DNA from: Halorhabdus sp. BNX81
GTDB taxonomy: Archaea; Halobacteriota; Halobacteria; Halobacteriales; Haloarculaceae
Assembly: GCF_029229925.1 (NCBI RefSeq)
Contig: NZ_CP107254.1
Location: 372,001 to 436,000, forward strand
Direction of reading: 5' to 3'
Length of the DNA: 64,000 nt
Below the pieces are notes generated by a model. The model was not told where the DNA came from. It saw nothing but the letters and a program-made list of their open reading frames with translations, and made no database searches. The position numbers and the translations under genes are program-made. Positions 52,820 through 63,165 of the stretch are shown here, piece by piece (positions within the stretch are counted from its first letter, which is position 1; each line of letters begins with the position of its first letter).

Positions 52820-53791
52820 ATGAGCGAGACAAACACCAGAACCCGACTCGATCAGTCGACGAACGTAGCTGAAGACGAAGAGGAGACCGAAGATGTCAAC
52901 TGCCCCGAGTGTGGCGGGAACCTCATCTCCGACACCGAACGCGGCGAGACCGTCTGCCAGGGCTGTGGACTCGTCGTCGAAGAGGACGAGATCGATCCCG
53001 GTCCCGAATGGCGTGCTTTCGACGCCAAGGAGAAGGACCAGAAGTCCCGCGTCGGTGCGCCGACGACGAACATGATGCACGACAAGGGGCTGTCGACCAA
53101 CATCGACTGGCGCGACAAGGACGCCTACGGAAACTCGCTGGGCTCCCGGCAGCGCGAGAAGATGCAGCGCCTCCGGAAGTGGAACGAGCGCTTCCGGACG
53201 CGTGACTCCAAGGAGCGCAACCTCAAGCAGGCACTCGGCGAGATCGACCGGATGGCCTCGGCGCTTGGGCTCCCGGAGAACGTCCGGGAGACCGCGTCGG
53301 TCATCTATCGGCGGGCGCTCGACGAGGATCTGCTTCCCGGTCGATCGATCGAGGGCGTTTCGACGGCCTCGGTGTACGCCGCCGCCCGCCAGGCCGGTGT
53401 CCCGCGGAGCCTCGACGAACTCACCGACGTCTCCCGGGTCGAGAAAGACGAGATCGCCCGCACGTATCGCTACGTCGTCCGGGAACTCGGCCTCGAAGTC
53501 CGCCCCGCCGATCCCGAGAGCTACGTGCCCCGATTCACCTCGGATCTCGAACTCTCAGAGGAGGCCGAACGGCGTGCGCGGGAACTGCTCGCCAACGCCA
53601 AAGAGGAGGGCGTTCACTCCGGAAAGAGCCCCGTCGGGCTCGCCGCGGCCGCGATCTACGCCGCCTCGCTGTTGACCAACGAGAAGACCACCCAGGCTGC
53701 CGTCAGCGAGGTTGCGGACATCTCCGAAGTCACGATCCGGAACCGCTATCACGAACTGCTGGAAGCCGAGCAGTCGATCCCGGCCGCCTGA
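52820..53791 (+). CDS. tfb: Transcription initiation factor TFB (second copy)
   Basis: A 323-residue TFIIB homologue, similar to the product at 20972-21937 ([15 protein letters not shown], cyclin folds [22 protein letters not shown] and [16 protein letters not shown]). The zinc ribbon is CPECGGN and CQGCGLV. The two differ mainly in the N-terminal tail and in the recognition helix regions, so they may serve different promoter sets. ATG 52820 (MSETNTRTR) follows a palindromic promoter about 80 bp upstream. Confidence 0.95.
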   Translation: MSETNTRTRLDQSTNVAEDEEETEDVNCPECGGNLISDTERGETVCQGCGLVVEEDEIDPGPEWRAFDAKEKDQKSRVGAPTTNMMHDKGLSTNIDWRDKDAYGNSLGSRQREKMQRLRKWNERFRTRDSKERNLKQALGEIDRMASALGLPENVRETASVIYRRALDEDLLPGRSIEGVSTASVYAAARQAGVPRSLDELTDVSRVEKDEIARTYRYVVRELGLEVRPADPESYVPRFTSDLELSEEAERRARELLANAKEEGVHSGKSPVGLAAAAIYAASLLTNEKTTQAAVSEVADISEVTIRNRYHELLEAEQSIPAA

Positions 53792-53902
53792 TTTTTCGCC
53801 GTCGCCGATCAGCCGCTTCGCCCGACTGCCGACCGCGAGGGCTATCAGACCTGATAACCGAAGAGTCACGTTTAATCCGCCGGCCACACCGAACTACAGT
53901 AT

Positions 53903-54796
53903 ATGGCTTCAGAATCAGAGGGTCAACTGGACTCGGCTGCCGAGGCCGGTGGCTCGGCCTCGACAGCGGAGATCGGCGACGCGATCGACGAACTGCTGCG
54001 GACATCCGAGAACGTCTCCCGGAGTTCCCAGCAGATCAGCGAACTCGCACACGAACAGTCCGAGAACATGCAGGAGGTCGCCGGCGAGGTCTCGAACCTC
54101 TCGGCGACGGTCGAGGAAGTCGCCTCCAGCGCCAACGAAGTCAAGGCCGTCAGCCAGCAGGCCAGCCAACTCGCCGATCAGGGGCGGGACGTGGCCGACG
54201 ACGCCATCGACGCCATGGAAGGTGTCGACGAGGCCAACGAGGAGGTCTCGACCGATGTCGAACAGTTGCGCGATCGCATCGACGAGATCGACGAGATCGT
54301 CGAGGTCATCAACGACATCGCCGACCAGACCAACATGCTCGCACTGAACGCGTCGATCGAGGCCGCGCGTGCCGGTGAAGCAGGCGAAGGGTTCGCCGTC
54401 GTCGCCGACGAGGTCAAGAGTCTCGCCGAGGAGTCCCAGCAGAACGCCACCGAAATCGAAGAGATGGTCGCCGACATCAAGGCCGAGACCGACTCGACCG
54501 TCGAGAGCATCGGTGAGGCCAACGACCAGGTCGAGGAAGGGATCGAACAGGTCGACGAGACGGTCGATATCCTCAAGAAGATCGACCAGGCCGTCACCGA
54601 GGCCGCCGAAGGGGCCCAGGAGGTCGCCGAGGCGACCGACGACCAGGCTGCAAGCACCGAGGAGGTCGCCTCGATGGTCGATCGGACCGCCGAGACCGCC
54701 GAGGAAGTCGCCGACGAGATCGAGGATATCGCCGCCGCCAACGAACAGCAGGCGGCGAAGGTCAACGAACTCGAATCGCTGCTCGACCACAGCTGA
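53903..54796 (+). CDS. Soluble methyl-accepting chemotaxis-type transducer, signalling domain only
   Basis: A 297-residue all-helical protein that is essentially the cytoplasmic signalling hairpin of a chemoreceptor. The highly conserved tip region is present, [20 protein letters not shown] and [16 protein letters not shown], the site that contacts CheA and CheW. There are no membrane helices and no sensor domain, so the input must come from a partner protein or the cytoplasm. Glutamate-rich heptads on both sides could be methylated. No che genes are adjacent. ATG 53903 ([10 protein letters not shown]) is used. Confidence 0.9.
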   Translation: MASESEGQLDSAAEAGGSASTAEIGDAIDELLRTSENVSRSSQQISELAHEQSENMQEVAGEVSNLSATVEEVASSANEVKAVSQQASQLADQGRDVADDAIDAMEGVDEANEEVSTDVEQLRDRIDEIDEIVEVINDIADQTNMLALNASIEAARAGEAGEGFAVVADEVKSLAEESQQNATEIEEMVADIKAETDSTVESIGEANDQVEEGIEQVDETVDILKKIDQAVTEAAEGAQEVAEATDDQAASTEEVASMVDRTAETAEEVADEIEDIAAANEQQAAKVNELESLLDHS

Positions 54797-54897
54797 AGCC
54801 GTTTCGCACCGTTGGTGGACTCTTTCCGTGCACCTCCCGGTTGTTTCCCTGCCCCCCGGATCACAACCCACGTTAGGCTCCGGGTCGAGGCACGAGT

Positions 54898-55932
54898 ATG
54901 AAAACCGACCACGCCGTGGTGACGGACGACGCCCGTACACTGGCGTTGCCCGCGGATTCGGTCGACCTCGTGGTCACCTCGCCGCCCTACCCCATGATCG
55001 AGATGTGGGACGACATCTTTGCCGCGCTCGACCCCGCAATCGGCGACGCGCTCGACGCAGACGACGGCCAGCGCGCCTTCGAGGCGATGCACGACGTGCT
55101 CGATACTGTCTGGGCACAACTCGATCGCGTCCTCGTCGACGGTGGGATCGCCGCGATCAACGTCGGCGACGCCACGCGAACGCTCGACCGATTCCGGCAG
55201 TACCCAAACGCCGGCGAGATCACTCGCCGGATGGTCGATTACGGGTTCGATCCGCTCCCCGATATCGTCTGGCGCAAGCCAGCCAATAGCGGCGCGAAGT
55301 TCATGGGCTCGGGGATGGTGCCGCCTAACGCCTACCCCACGCTCGAACACGAGTCGATCCTGCTCTTTCGAAACGGCCCACGCCGGTCGTTTCCGCCGGG
55401 TGACCAAACCCGTTACGAGAGCGCTTATTTCTGGGAGGAGCGCAACCGATGGTTCTCGGATCTCTGGGAGATAACCGGCACGGCCCAGGGTCTCGACGCC
55501 GGACTCCGCGAACGTTCGGGGGCGTTCCCTGTCGAGGTTCCCCTTCGTTTGATCCGGATGTTCTCAGTTTACGGCGACACCGTCCTCGATCCCTTCTGGG
55601 GGACCGGCACGACGACGCTCGCGGCGATGCTCGCCGGCCGGGAGTCCGTGGGCTACGAACGCGACGCCGACCTCCGGGCGGCCTTCGACGACCGCATCGA
55701 GGGCCTGCCCGACCGGTCCCGCCAGCGGGCGACCCGACGGCTCGAGCGACACCGCGAGTGGGTCAACGAGCGCCAGGACTCGGGCGAGGACCTGGGCTAC
55801 GAGAACGACCACTACGACACGCCGGTCCGGACGAAACAGGAGCGCCAGCTCCGGCTGTACGCCGTCGAGTCGGTCGCGGAGACGGCGGAGGGGTATTCGG
55901 TGAGGCACACGCCGATCGAGAACCTGGAGTAA
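54898..55932 (+). CDS. Orphan DNA N4-cytosine methyltransferase, probably CTAG-specific (Zim-like)
   Basis: A 344-residue beta-class DNA methyltransferase. TSPPY at 27-31 is the catalytic motif, and DPFWGTGTTTLAA near 230 the SAM-binding motif; the catalytic motif comes first, as in beta-class enzymes. No restriction gene is adjacent. Its nearness to the aglD-like gene and its type fit the conserved haloarchaeal orphan enzyme that methylates CTAG. CTAG is visibly rare in this window. Specificity is inferred. ATG 54898 is preceded by a short A/T-poor stretch. Confidence 0.82.
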   Translation: MKTDHAVVTDDARTLALPADSVDLVVTSPPYPMIEMWDDIFAALDPAIGDALDADDGQRAFEAMHDVLDTVWAQLDRVLVDGGIAAINVGDATRTLDRFRQYPNAGEITRRMVDYGFDPLPDIVWRKPANSGAKFMGSGMVPPNAYPTLEHESILLFRNGPRRSFPPGDQTRYESAYFWEERNRWFSDLWEITGTAQGLDAGLRERSGAFPVEVPLRLIRMFSVYGDTVLDPFWGTGTTTLAAMLAGRESVGYERDADLRAAFDDRIEGLPDRSRQRATRRLERHREWVNERQDSGEDLGYENDHYDTPVRTKQERQLRLYAVESVAETAEGYSVRHTPIENLE

Positions 55933-55953
55933 GCGCAACGACCAGACCGCTTC

Positions 55954-56292
55954 TCAACCGTCGGGTGCGGGCATGTACTGATGGAGCGATTCGATGGCTT
56001 CCCGGACGAGCGACTGTGACAGCAACCCCTGCTGGTCGTCCAGGTCACGCTCTTTGATCGTGGTCACGTACCAGGGTGAGATGTACGCTCGCGTTTTCGA
56101 TCCACCCTGGATCCACGCGTCGTCAGGGACGGGGATCCCTTCCGGATGTTGCTGGGTCGTCATGCCGACGACGATAGATTCGACGCTTCCGAACGGATGA
56201 GACGAGTCACTGACGATCAGCCACGGACGGTACGCCGGATCGGATTTGTGTGGTGCTGGCCCCCACCAGACTTCCCCCTGCACGTAGCTCAT
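55954..56292 (-). CDS. MazF/PemK-like toxin
   Basis: A 112-residue protein: MSYVQGEVWWGPAPHKSDPA, then RPWLIVSDSSHPFGSV, and IVVGMTTQ, the PemK/MazF pattern of RNA endoribonucleases. It lies 7 bp downstream of a small wHTH gene on the same strand, so the pair is a likely type II toxin-antitoxin system with an atypical antitoxin. ATG 56292 is chosen; a longer frame overlaps the antitoxin. The catalytic Arg is probably R29 in YRPWL; the position is approximate. Confidence 0.82.
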   Translation of the reverse strand: MSYVQGEVWWGPAPHKSDPAYRPWLIVSDSSHPFGSVESIVVGMTTQQHPEGIPVPDDAWIQGGSKTRAYISPWYVTTIKERDLDDQQGLLSQSLVREAIESLHQYMPAPDG

Positions 56293-56299
56293 TGTCCAC

Positions 56300-56653
56300 T
56301 CACTCGTCGTCCGAATCGACGCCGGGGCCCCACTCGTCGGGATCCTCTGCACCGAGCCGATCCGAGGCTGCTCGCGCGGTCGACATCGCACTCAGCGTCT
56401 TCTCGACATCGGCCTCCTCGGTGATCGCCCAGTAATCGCCCCGGTGTCGGACGAGCCCACGCTCCTCGAGACGGGAGAGGACGACCCCGACGCTCCCCCG
56501 CTTGACGTCGGTCGCCTCGTGGATCTCCTTCGGCGTGTACGCCTGCTCCGGGGACGACGCCAGAAACGAAAGGATCGCCTCCGCGTTTGTCGGTCCGCCG
56601 GCCCGGAGTTCTCCGGGTGGACTCTCCTCGAACCGTTTGATGTTGATCGGCAT
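56300..56653 (-). CDS. Winged-helix DNA-binding protein, probable antitoxin partner
   Basis: A 117-residue protein with a winged HTH: TPKEIHEATDVKRGSVGVVL then RLEERGLVRHRGDYWAI, and an acidic C terminus. It precedes the MazF-like gene by 7 bp. The wHTH domain could bind the operon promoter, where ACGTACGT (palindromic) occurs about 10 bp upstream of the ATG, and the acidic tail could block the toxin. Type II assignment is inferred. ATG 56653 (MPINIKRFEES) is used. Confidence 0.8.
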   Translation of the reverse strand: MPINIKRFEESPPGELRAGGPTNAEAILSFLASSPEQAYTPKEIHEATDVKRGSVGVVLSRLEERGLVRHRGDYWAITEEADVEKTLSAMSTARAASDRLGAEDPDEWGPGVDSDDE

Positions 56654-56830
56654 ACCGTAACGTACGTAATCGATTGTAATAGCTGTAATGGTGGCGACGG
56701 TGGCGTGTCTCCCGTGGTCCGGTCGGTCCTGCTAACTTGTTGCCGGCGACGTTCGCTGATTTGGATCAGCGGACCATCTCAGCGCTGTCCGAGGCGGGGT
56801 GCTTTTGCCCCGCGGCCACCGACGCCCGGT

Positions 56831-57505
56831 ATGCACTTCGACTCGTTCCGCCTGGCGGCCGCGACGGCTGACCTCGGCGAGGAACCGGCCGCCCGCGAGC
56901 ACGCCGATCTGGTCGAGTTCCGGATGGACATGGCCGGAGAGCCGCTCACACAACTCTCGAACTACGACGGCGAGCTGCCGCTGCTCGTGACCAATCGCCC
57001 CGAGTGGGAGGGTGGCGAGGCCGCGGACGCCGGTCGCCTCGCCGCGCTCGAAGCGGCCGTCACCGACGACGCCGTCGCGGCCGTCGACGTCGAACTCGCG
57101 ACCGCGCGTGAGGGTGACGCCGACGCATTGATCGAGACCGCCCGTGAGCACGAGGTTCGCGTGATCGTCTCCACGCACGACTTCGAGGCGACGCCGCCGA
57201 TGGGCGACCTTCAGGAGATGTTGCGTGAAGCTGCGCAATTCGGCGACGTGGGCAAACTCGCCGTCACCGCCGAGACGCCCGACGACGTGCTGGACCTGCT
57301 GGTGGCGACGCGGGCGGCCACCGTCGAAGGCCACACCGTGGCGACGATGGCGATGGGCGAGGCCGGCCGCCACTCCCGGGCGGTCGCCCCGCTGTATGGC
57401 TCCCGGATCGGCTACGCGCCGGTCGACCCCGACGCGGCGACCGCCCCTGGGCAGTACGATCTCGCGACGCTCGCCGATCTCGTCGCCGAACTCGATAGCC
57501 AGTGA
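56831..57505 (+). CDS. aroD: 3-dehydroquinate dehydratase, type I
   Basis: A 224-residue type I dehydroquinase, third step of the shikimate pathway. ADLVEFRMDMA gives the substrate-binding Arg, IVSTHDFEATPP carries the catalytic His, and GKLAVTAETPDD the Schiff-base Lys. Length is typical for archaea. ATG 56831 (MHFDSFRLAA) is the natural start; an upstream frame is antisense to the wHTH gene. The remaining steps specific to the archaeal pathway are encoded nearby at 58073 and 59336. Confidence 0.93.
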   Translation: MHFDSFRLAAATADLGEEPAAREHADLVEFRMDMAGEPLTQLSNYDGELPLLVTNRPEWEGGEAADAGRLAALEAAVTDDAVAAVDVELATAREGDADALIETAREHEVRVIVSTHDFEATPPMGDLQEMLREAAQFGDVGKLAVTAETPDDVLDLLVATRAATVEGHTVATMAMGEAGRHSRAVAPLYGSRIGYAPVDPDAATAPGQYDLATLADLVAELDSQ

Positions 57506-57560
57506 GTGCCACGAGAGGGCTTAGTCAGGTTTACGTCCGGTCGACCATACAGTCAAGGCA

Positions 57561-58025
57561 GTGACTGAGACTGCGTCGGCAAGGCGCCCGTGGCTGGCGA
57601 TCGCGCTGTCGGTGGTATTCCCGGGATTGGGCCACGTCTACCTGCGGGAGTGGATCCGGACGGGGCTGTGGCTCGTCCTCCTGTTCGCCACCGCCTGGCT
57701 GGTGATCCCGCCGGAGATCATCCCTCAGGAGACCTCCTACGACGCGATCATGCAGGCCAGCCGGAACATCCCCCGAAACGCGTCCCTGCTGATCGTCGGC
57801 CTTCGCGTTCTCAACGTGATCGACGCGTACGTCCTCGCGCGCCAGAGTACCCGTGAGGAGGCCATCGAGTCCGGCCGGCAGTGTCCCGAATGTGGCCACG
57901 ATCTGGCCGACGAAGACGACGACCTCACGTTCTGCCCGTGGTGTGCGACGGAACTCCAAGACACGGACGAGGCGGAATCGGATTCGAACGCGGCGGAGCG
58001 CTCGGATGCGGATATCGAGAGATAG
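57561..58025 (+). CDS. Membrane protein with C-terminal zinc ribbon
   Basis: A 154-residue protein. Two or three hydrophobic segments in the first 95 residues include SVVFPGLGHVYLREWIRTG, a TM2-like stretch, and a zinc ribbon follows at about 108-131 (CPECGHDL and CPWCATEL). The start is GTG 57561, about 55 bp after aroD; cotranscription is possible. The role is unknown; the layout resembles small membrane proteins with a zinc-ribbon tail that are common in haloarchaea. Confidence 0.8.
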   Translation: MTETASARRPWLAIALSVVFPGLGHVYLREWIRTGLWLVLLFATAWLVIPPEIIPQETSYDAIMQASRNIPRNASLLIVGLRVLNVIDAYVLARQSTREEAIESGRQCPECGHDLADEDDDLTFCPWCATELQDTDEAESDSNAAERSDADIER

Positions 58026-58072
58026 GTCCGGTCCCGCCGGAGAGACGACCAACGCCAAGAGACGGAGAATCG

Positions 58073-59236
58073 CTATTTCTCGATGATGCTCTCCTCGACG
58101 GCCTCGCCGAAGTGCCGGGCCGTGTCCTCGTGGTAGACCAGCACCTCGTCGCCGACTTCCAGGTCCGTCACGGCGATCCGGCCGTCCGGCGTGGCGACCT
58201 TGATCGTCTCGGCGTTCTGCAGTAGCGTCTCGATCCGGTCGCCCCCCGCTGTTTCGGCCTGAATCCGGAACATCGGGCGCTTCTCGATCTTCGCCCGACC
58301 GACGATCGCCTCGCGGGTATTGCCATCCCGATCGACGACCTGTACCTCGTCGCCGCTCGCGAGTTCCGAGAGGTACGTCGTTTCGCCACCCGGCGTCCGG
58401 GCGTAGGCATGGACCGCGCCGGCGTTGACCCGGAAGGGCCGGGAGGCGACGTACGGCGACTCGGCGGTCTCGGCGTGGACGAAAAAGAGGCCACGGGCCA
58501 TCGAGCCCACCAGCATCCCCTCGTCGTGATCCATGATCGATCCCGTATCCACACAGACCCGGTCGGCCGAGCCGGTCTGTTCGATCGCCGTGATCTCGGC
58601 GTACTCCAGGTCGAGGGTCTCCCGACCGACGGCGTCCCGCACCTCGACGGTTTCCCGAATTTCGTCGGGGTTGTCGGTGTCCAGCAGGACGGCGTCGGCA
58701 CCGATCTCCAGGGTCTCGTACGCCGTCCGGGCGTCCTCGGCGGTCTGAACACCGGCGATCAGTTCCGTCTCCTCGCCGACCCGGGCGATGAGATTCTCTA
58801 AGGGAATGATCTGCCAGTCGTCGGCGACGACCATCGTGTAGTCGGCGGCCTCGGCGACTGCCTCGGCGAAGGCCTCGTAGTCCTCGTCGAAGATGCGGAC
58901 GTATCCCCCGTTTGCCCCGCCGCTGCGGAGCGCCGAGAGATCGGCCGATCCCGAGAAATCAGAGGGGAGCCCGACCGTGCCGTCGCCCTCGCCGTCCTTG
59001 CCGACGATCACTGCGTCGGCGGTCGACTCGGCCGTCCCCTCGGCGTCCATGACGTGGACGTCGTCGCCGGCGAAGGCGGCGACGTTGATGTCTCCGAGCT
59101 CGCGGACGCGTTCGACGTCGTGTTCGTCGACGAGTACCCAGTCGACGCCGGCTTCGAGGCCGGCGGTGATGCGTCGCTTGCGCGCTTCCCAGTCGCCGAC
59201 GGCGTCGTCGGCCTTGAGCCAGACGGAGCGTGTCAT
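58073..59236 (-). CDS. 3-dehydroquinate synthase II
   Basis: A 387-residue archaeal type II dehydroquinate synthase (the MJ1249/AroB' family), which makes 3-dehydroquinate from ADH by oxidative deamination with NAD+. Typical segments are [19 protein letters not shown] at the N terminus, [19 protein letters not shown] and [20 protein letters not shown]. It works directly on the product of the ADH synthase encoded upstream at 59336. ATG 59236 is the start; the gap to the upstream gene is 99 bp. Confidence 0.95.
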   Translation of the reverse strand: MTRSVWLKADDAVGDWEARKRRITAGLEAGVDWVLVDEHDVERVRELGDINVAAFAGDDVHVMDAEGTAESTADAVIVGKDGEGDGTVGLPSDFSGSADLSALRSGGANGGYVRIFDEDYEAFAEAVAEAADYTMVVADDWQIIPLENLIARVGEETELIAGVQTAEDARTAYETLEIGADAVLLDTDNPDEIRETVEVRDAVGRETLDLEYAEITAIEQTGSADRVCVDTGSIMDHDEGMLVGSMARGLFFVHAETAESPYVASRPFRVNAGAVHAYARTPGGETTYLSELASGDEVQVVDRDGNTREAIVGRAKIEKRPMFRIQAETAGGDRIETLLQNAETIKVATPDGRIAVTDLEVGDEVLVYHEDTARHFGEAVEESIIEK

Positions 59237-59335
59237 GTGTCCACGCTCGCTCCGGGCCGGCTTGAACGTGGCGGATTCGACGGTCCGGCTCGCTCGAACC
59301 TGTTTCAGGACAGTCTCCCGGCTGCAGACACGCTT

Positions 59336-60130
59336 TCAAGCGTCGACGCTGAGGCCGGCGGTTTCGACCGCTTCGTCGACCCTGGCATCGTCGTGAACGA
59401 CCGCCGAGATGGCGCGAGTGATCGCCTCGGGATCTTCGTGCTGGAAGATCGACCGCCCCATCGAGATACCGGCCGCGCCCCCGTCAATCGCGCCGCGAAC
59501 CATTTCCAGGGTCTCTTTGTCGGTTCCTTTCGAGCCACCCGCGATGACGACTGGCTTGGCCGATGCGGCGGCGACCCGTTCAAAGGAGTCCGCGTCGCCG
59601 CTGTAGGCCGTTTTGATCACGTCGGCACCGACTTCCTCGGCGAGCCGAACGGCGTGAGCCAGGGAATCGGGATCCGACTCGTCGATGCCGTCGCCGCGGG
59701 CGTAGGCCATCGCGAGCACGGGCATCCCGAGACGATCGGCCTCGCTCGTCACTTCGGCGAGCTGGGTGAGCTGGTCGGGCTCGTATTCGCTGCCGACGTT
59801 GATATGAAAGGAGACGGCGTCGGCCCCGGCCCGAACGGCGTCCTCGACGGTTCCAGTCTTGCGTTTGTCTTCCTCGTCGGGACCGATCGTCGTCGAGCCG
59901 TTGAGATGGACGATGTAGCCCGCGCCGTTCAGGTTGCCGTGGACGCGGTCGGCGACGCCTTTCTGGGTCAGGACGGCGTCGGCCCCACCGCGCGTGATCC
60001 CTTCGACGGTCGATTCGAGATCTTCGAGCCCTGTTACAGGCCCCATCGTCAGGCCATGGTCCATCGGAACGACGAGATATCGGCCCCCTGTACCAATGCG
60101 TGTCAGGCGTGCGTCTTTCCCGGCAGTCAT
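59336..60130 (-). CDS. 2-amino-3,7-dideoxy-D-threo-hept-6-ulosonate (ADH) synthase
   Basis: A 264-residue class I aldolase-fold enzyme (AroA'/MJ0400 family). It catalyses the first step of the archaeal shikimate route, a transaldol reaction between 6-deoxy-5-ketofructose-1-phosphate and aspartate semialdehyde. MDHGLTMGPV, DAVSFHINVG, DVIKTAYSGD (Schiff-base Lys) and GISMGRSIFQ are family motifs. ATG 60130 (MTAGKDARL) is chosen. The next gene downstream is dehydroquinate synthase II. The aspartate kinase at 10 kb supplies the same aspartate-derived precursor. Confidence 0.93.
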   Translation of the reverse strand: MTAGKDARLTRIGTGGRYLVVPMDHGLTMGPVTGLEDLESTVEGITRGGADAVLTQKGVADRVHGNLNGAGYIVHLNGSTTIGPDEEDKRKTGTVEDAVRAGADAVSFHINVGSEYEPDQLTQLAEVTSEADRLGMPVLAMAYARGDGIDESDPDSLAHAVRLAEEVGADVIKTAYSGDADSFERVAAASAKPVVIAGGSKGTDKETLEMVRGAIDGGAAGISMGRSIFQHEDPEAITRAISAVVHDDARVDEAVETAGLSVDA

Positions 60131-60253
60131 TGTGTGATGCTGTGGCAAGTGACGGTAATGGGCGTTCCGGTCCCGGCGTCCGCGAACGGCTATCGCGATT
60201 TATCTTTCAATACAACAAGATTTATTAGATGGCGTCTGACCACAGTACAACGT

Positions 60254-61015
60254 ATGCATCGCGCAGTCCCCGCTGCCCTCCTGGTTGCCCTGATCGCCCT
60301 CGCGGGGTGTGGCATGCTCGGCGACAGTCAGCCGCCGAGCGACGACCGCGCCCTCGAAGTCAGAAACGAGACGGTCGACGCCCTCGCCGACGTTGATACG
60401 TATCGCATGTCGATGGACGTTGGCGTCTCGGCGTCCGCCGAAGGGCGGTCGGTGTCGATCTCCGCTGGCGGCGACGGCGTCGTCAACCGGACGAGCCAGC
60501 TAATGCGGATGAAAACCACTGTCGAGGATCGGAGCACGACCAGCTATCTCGACAGTCGGACCGCCTACACGAAGTGTCCCAGCCCGCCGACCGGGTGGGG
60601 CGTCGAGAACCAGTCGACCGACGCCGAGTGGCTAACGTTGACGCCGCTGGGCCGACAGGTCGAGATATTCAACCGGACGAACGTTTACTGGGACGGGACG
60701 GCGACGATCGACGGACACGATACCGCGGTCATCGTCGCGTACCCAACCCAGAAGACACTCTCCTCGCTCCCCGGCGAGAGCCAGACCGACCTCACGAACA
60801 CGGACGGAAACATCGAGAACATCACCGCCAAGCTGTGGGTCGATCAGGAGACGGCCCAGCCCGTCCGATCGCTGCTGCAACTCAAGATATCGGGGAATGG
60901 CGGGGAGGCCACGGCAAACGTAATGCTCGACTATGAGGAGTACGGCGAGGCGATCGACGTTCATATTCCCAAGATCGTTGGCGAGACGTGGTCTGGCGGC
61001 TGTCCCGGCGCGTGA
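60254..61015 (+). CDS. Predicted lipoprotein inserted among trp/aro genes
   Basis: A 253-residue secreted protein. A hydrophobic signal (ALLVALIALAGCG) with lipobox Cys at about residue 19 begins it, and the rest resembles the LolA/LppX-like beta fold with repeated VDALADVDTYRMSMDVGVSA-type start and a late TAKLWVDQETAQPVRSLLQ stretch. It probably binds a hydrophobic ligand at the cell surface. It is transcribed opposite to its neighbours trpA and ADH synthase, which in many haloarchaea lie closer together. TTTATTAG about 30 bp upstream is the likely TATA box. Confidence 0.82.
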   Translation: MHRAVPAALLVALIALAGCGMLGDSQPPSDDRALEVRNETVDALADVDTYRMSMDVGVSASAEGRSVSISAGGDGVVNRTSQLMRMKTTVEDRSTTSYLDSRTAYTKCPSPPTGWGVENQSTDAEWLTLTPLGRQVEIFNRTNVYWDGTATIDGHDTAVIVAYPTQKTLSSLPGESQTDLTNTDGNIENITAKLWVDQETAQPVRSLLQLKISGNGGEATANVMLDYEEYGEAIDVHIPKIVGETWSGGCPGA

Positions 61016-61056
61016 TCGGCTGTCTGTTCGATCCCACAGACACTGTCCGAACTCGT

Positions 61057-61892
61057 TCAGTCGCTCGATTCCGCCGTGGGCACTCCGCGGAGTGCCCCCT
61101 CTTTGAGTTCCCGGGCCTTCGCTTCGAGCCGATCAGCAACCGCTTCGGTCGACTCACCGCTTTCGGCCCCTTCGGCCACGATGTCGACCAGGGCGCTCCC
61201 GACGATGATCCCGTCAGCACCGGCCGAGACGATCCGTTCGGCGTGCTCGCCGGTTTTGATGCCGAAGCCGACGGCCTTCGGGACGTCCCATTCCCGGAGG
61301 CGTGCGAGACTCTCGTCGGTCTGATCGCTGACGTCCTCGCGCGCGCCGGTCGTCCCGAGTCGCGCCTGGACGTAGACGTACCCCGAGACCTGCTCCATGA
61401 TGGTTTCGAGGCGGTCGCCGCGGGTCGTCGGCGCGACGATGAAGACCAGATCCAGCCCGTATTCGTCGCAGGCATCCCGCAACGGGTCGGCTTCCTCGGC
61501 CGGCAGGTCCGGGACGACCAGTCCCGCGATGCCCGCCTCGGCGGCCCGTTCGACGAACGGTCGGGGCCCTGACTCACTACCGTATTGATAAATCAGGTTG
61601 TAGTAGGTCATACAGACCAGCGGGATCTCGACGTCCAACTCCTCGACGAACGAAAAGAAACGATCGGGCGTCATCCCGCCTTCCAGCGACCGGACGATCG
61701 CGTTCTGGATCGTCGGCCCCTCGGCGATCGGTTCCGAGAACGGCAGGCCGAGTTCGATGATGTCGGCCCCGCCGCGTTCTAAGGCCTCGATATATTCCAG
61801 GGAAGCCTCGTACTCCGGATCGCCAGCCACCAGATACGGGATGAACGCCGGTTCGCCCGCCTCGAAGACGGCCCCGATCTCGCTGTTTGCGG

Positions 61893-61896
<4 letters not shown>
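61057..61896 (-). CDS. trpA: Tryptophan synthase alpha chain
   Basis: A 279-residue alpha subunit, which cleaves indole-3-glycerol phosphate to indole. [18 protein letters not shown] carries the catalytic Glu region, and [13 protein letters not shown] and VGSALVD the phosphate site. Its ATG overlaps the trpB stop (ATGA at 61893-61896), so the two are coupled, matching the physical complex of the subunits. Confidence 0.97.
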
Positions 61897-63143
<1,247 letters not shown>

Positions 63144-63165
63144 TGATCGTCAGCTCCGTCAGTTG

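Noticed and set aside
59054-60253. Long frame upstream of the lipoprotein gene
   Set aside because: It runs antisense to ADH synthase and dehydroquinate synthase; the signal peptide shows the real start at 60254.
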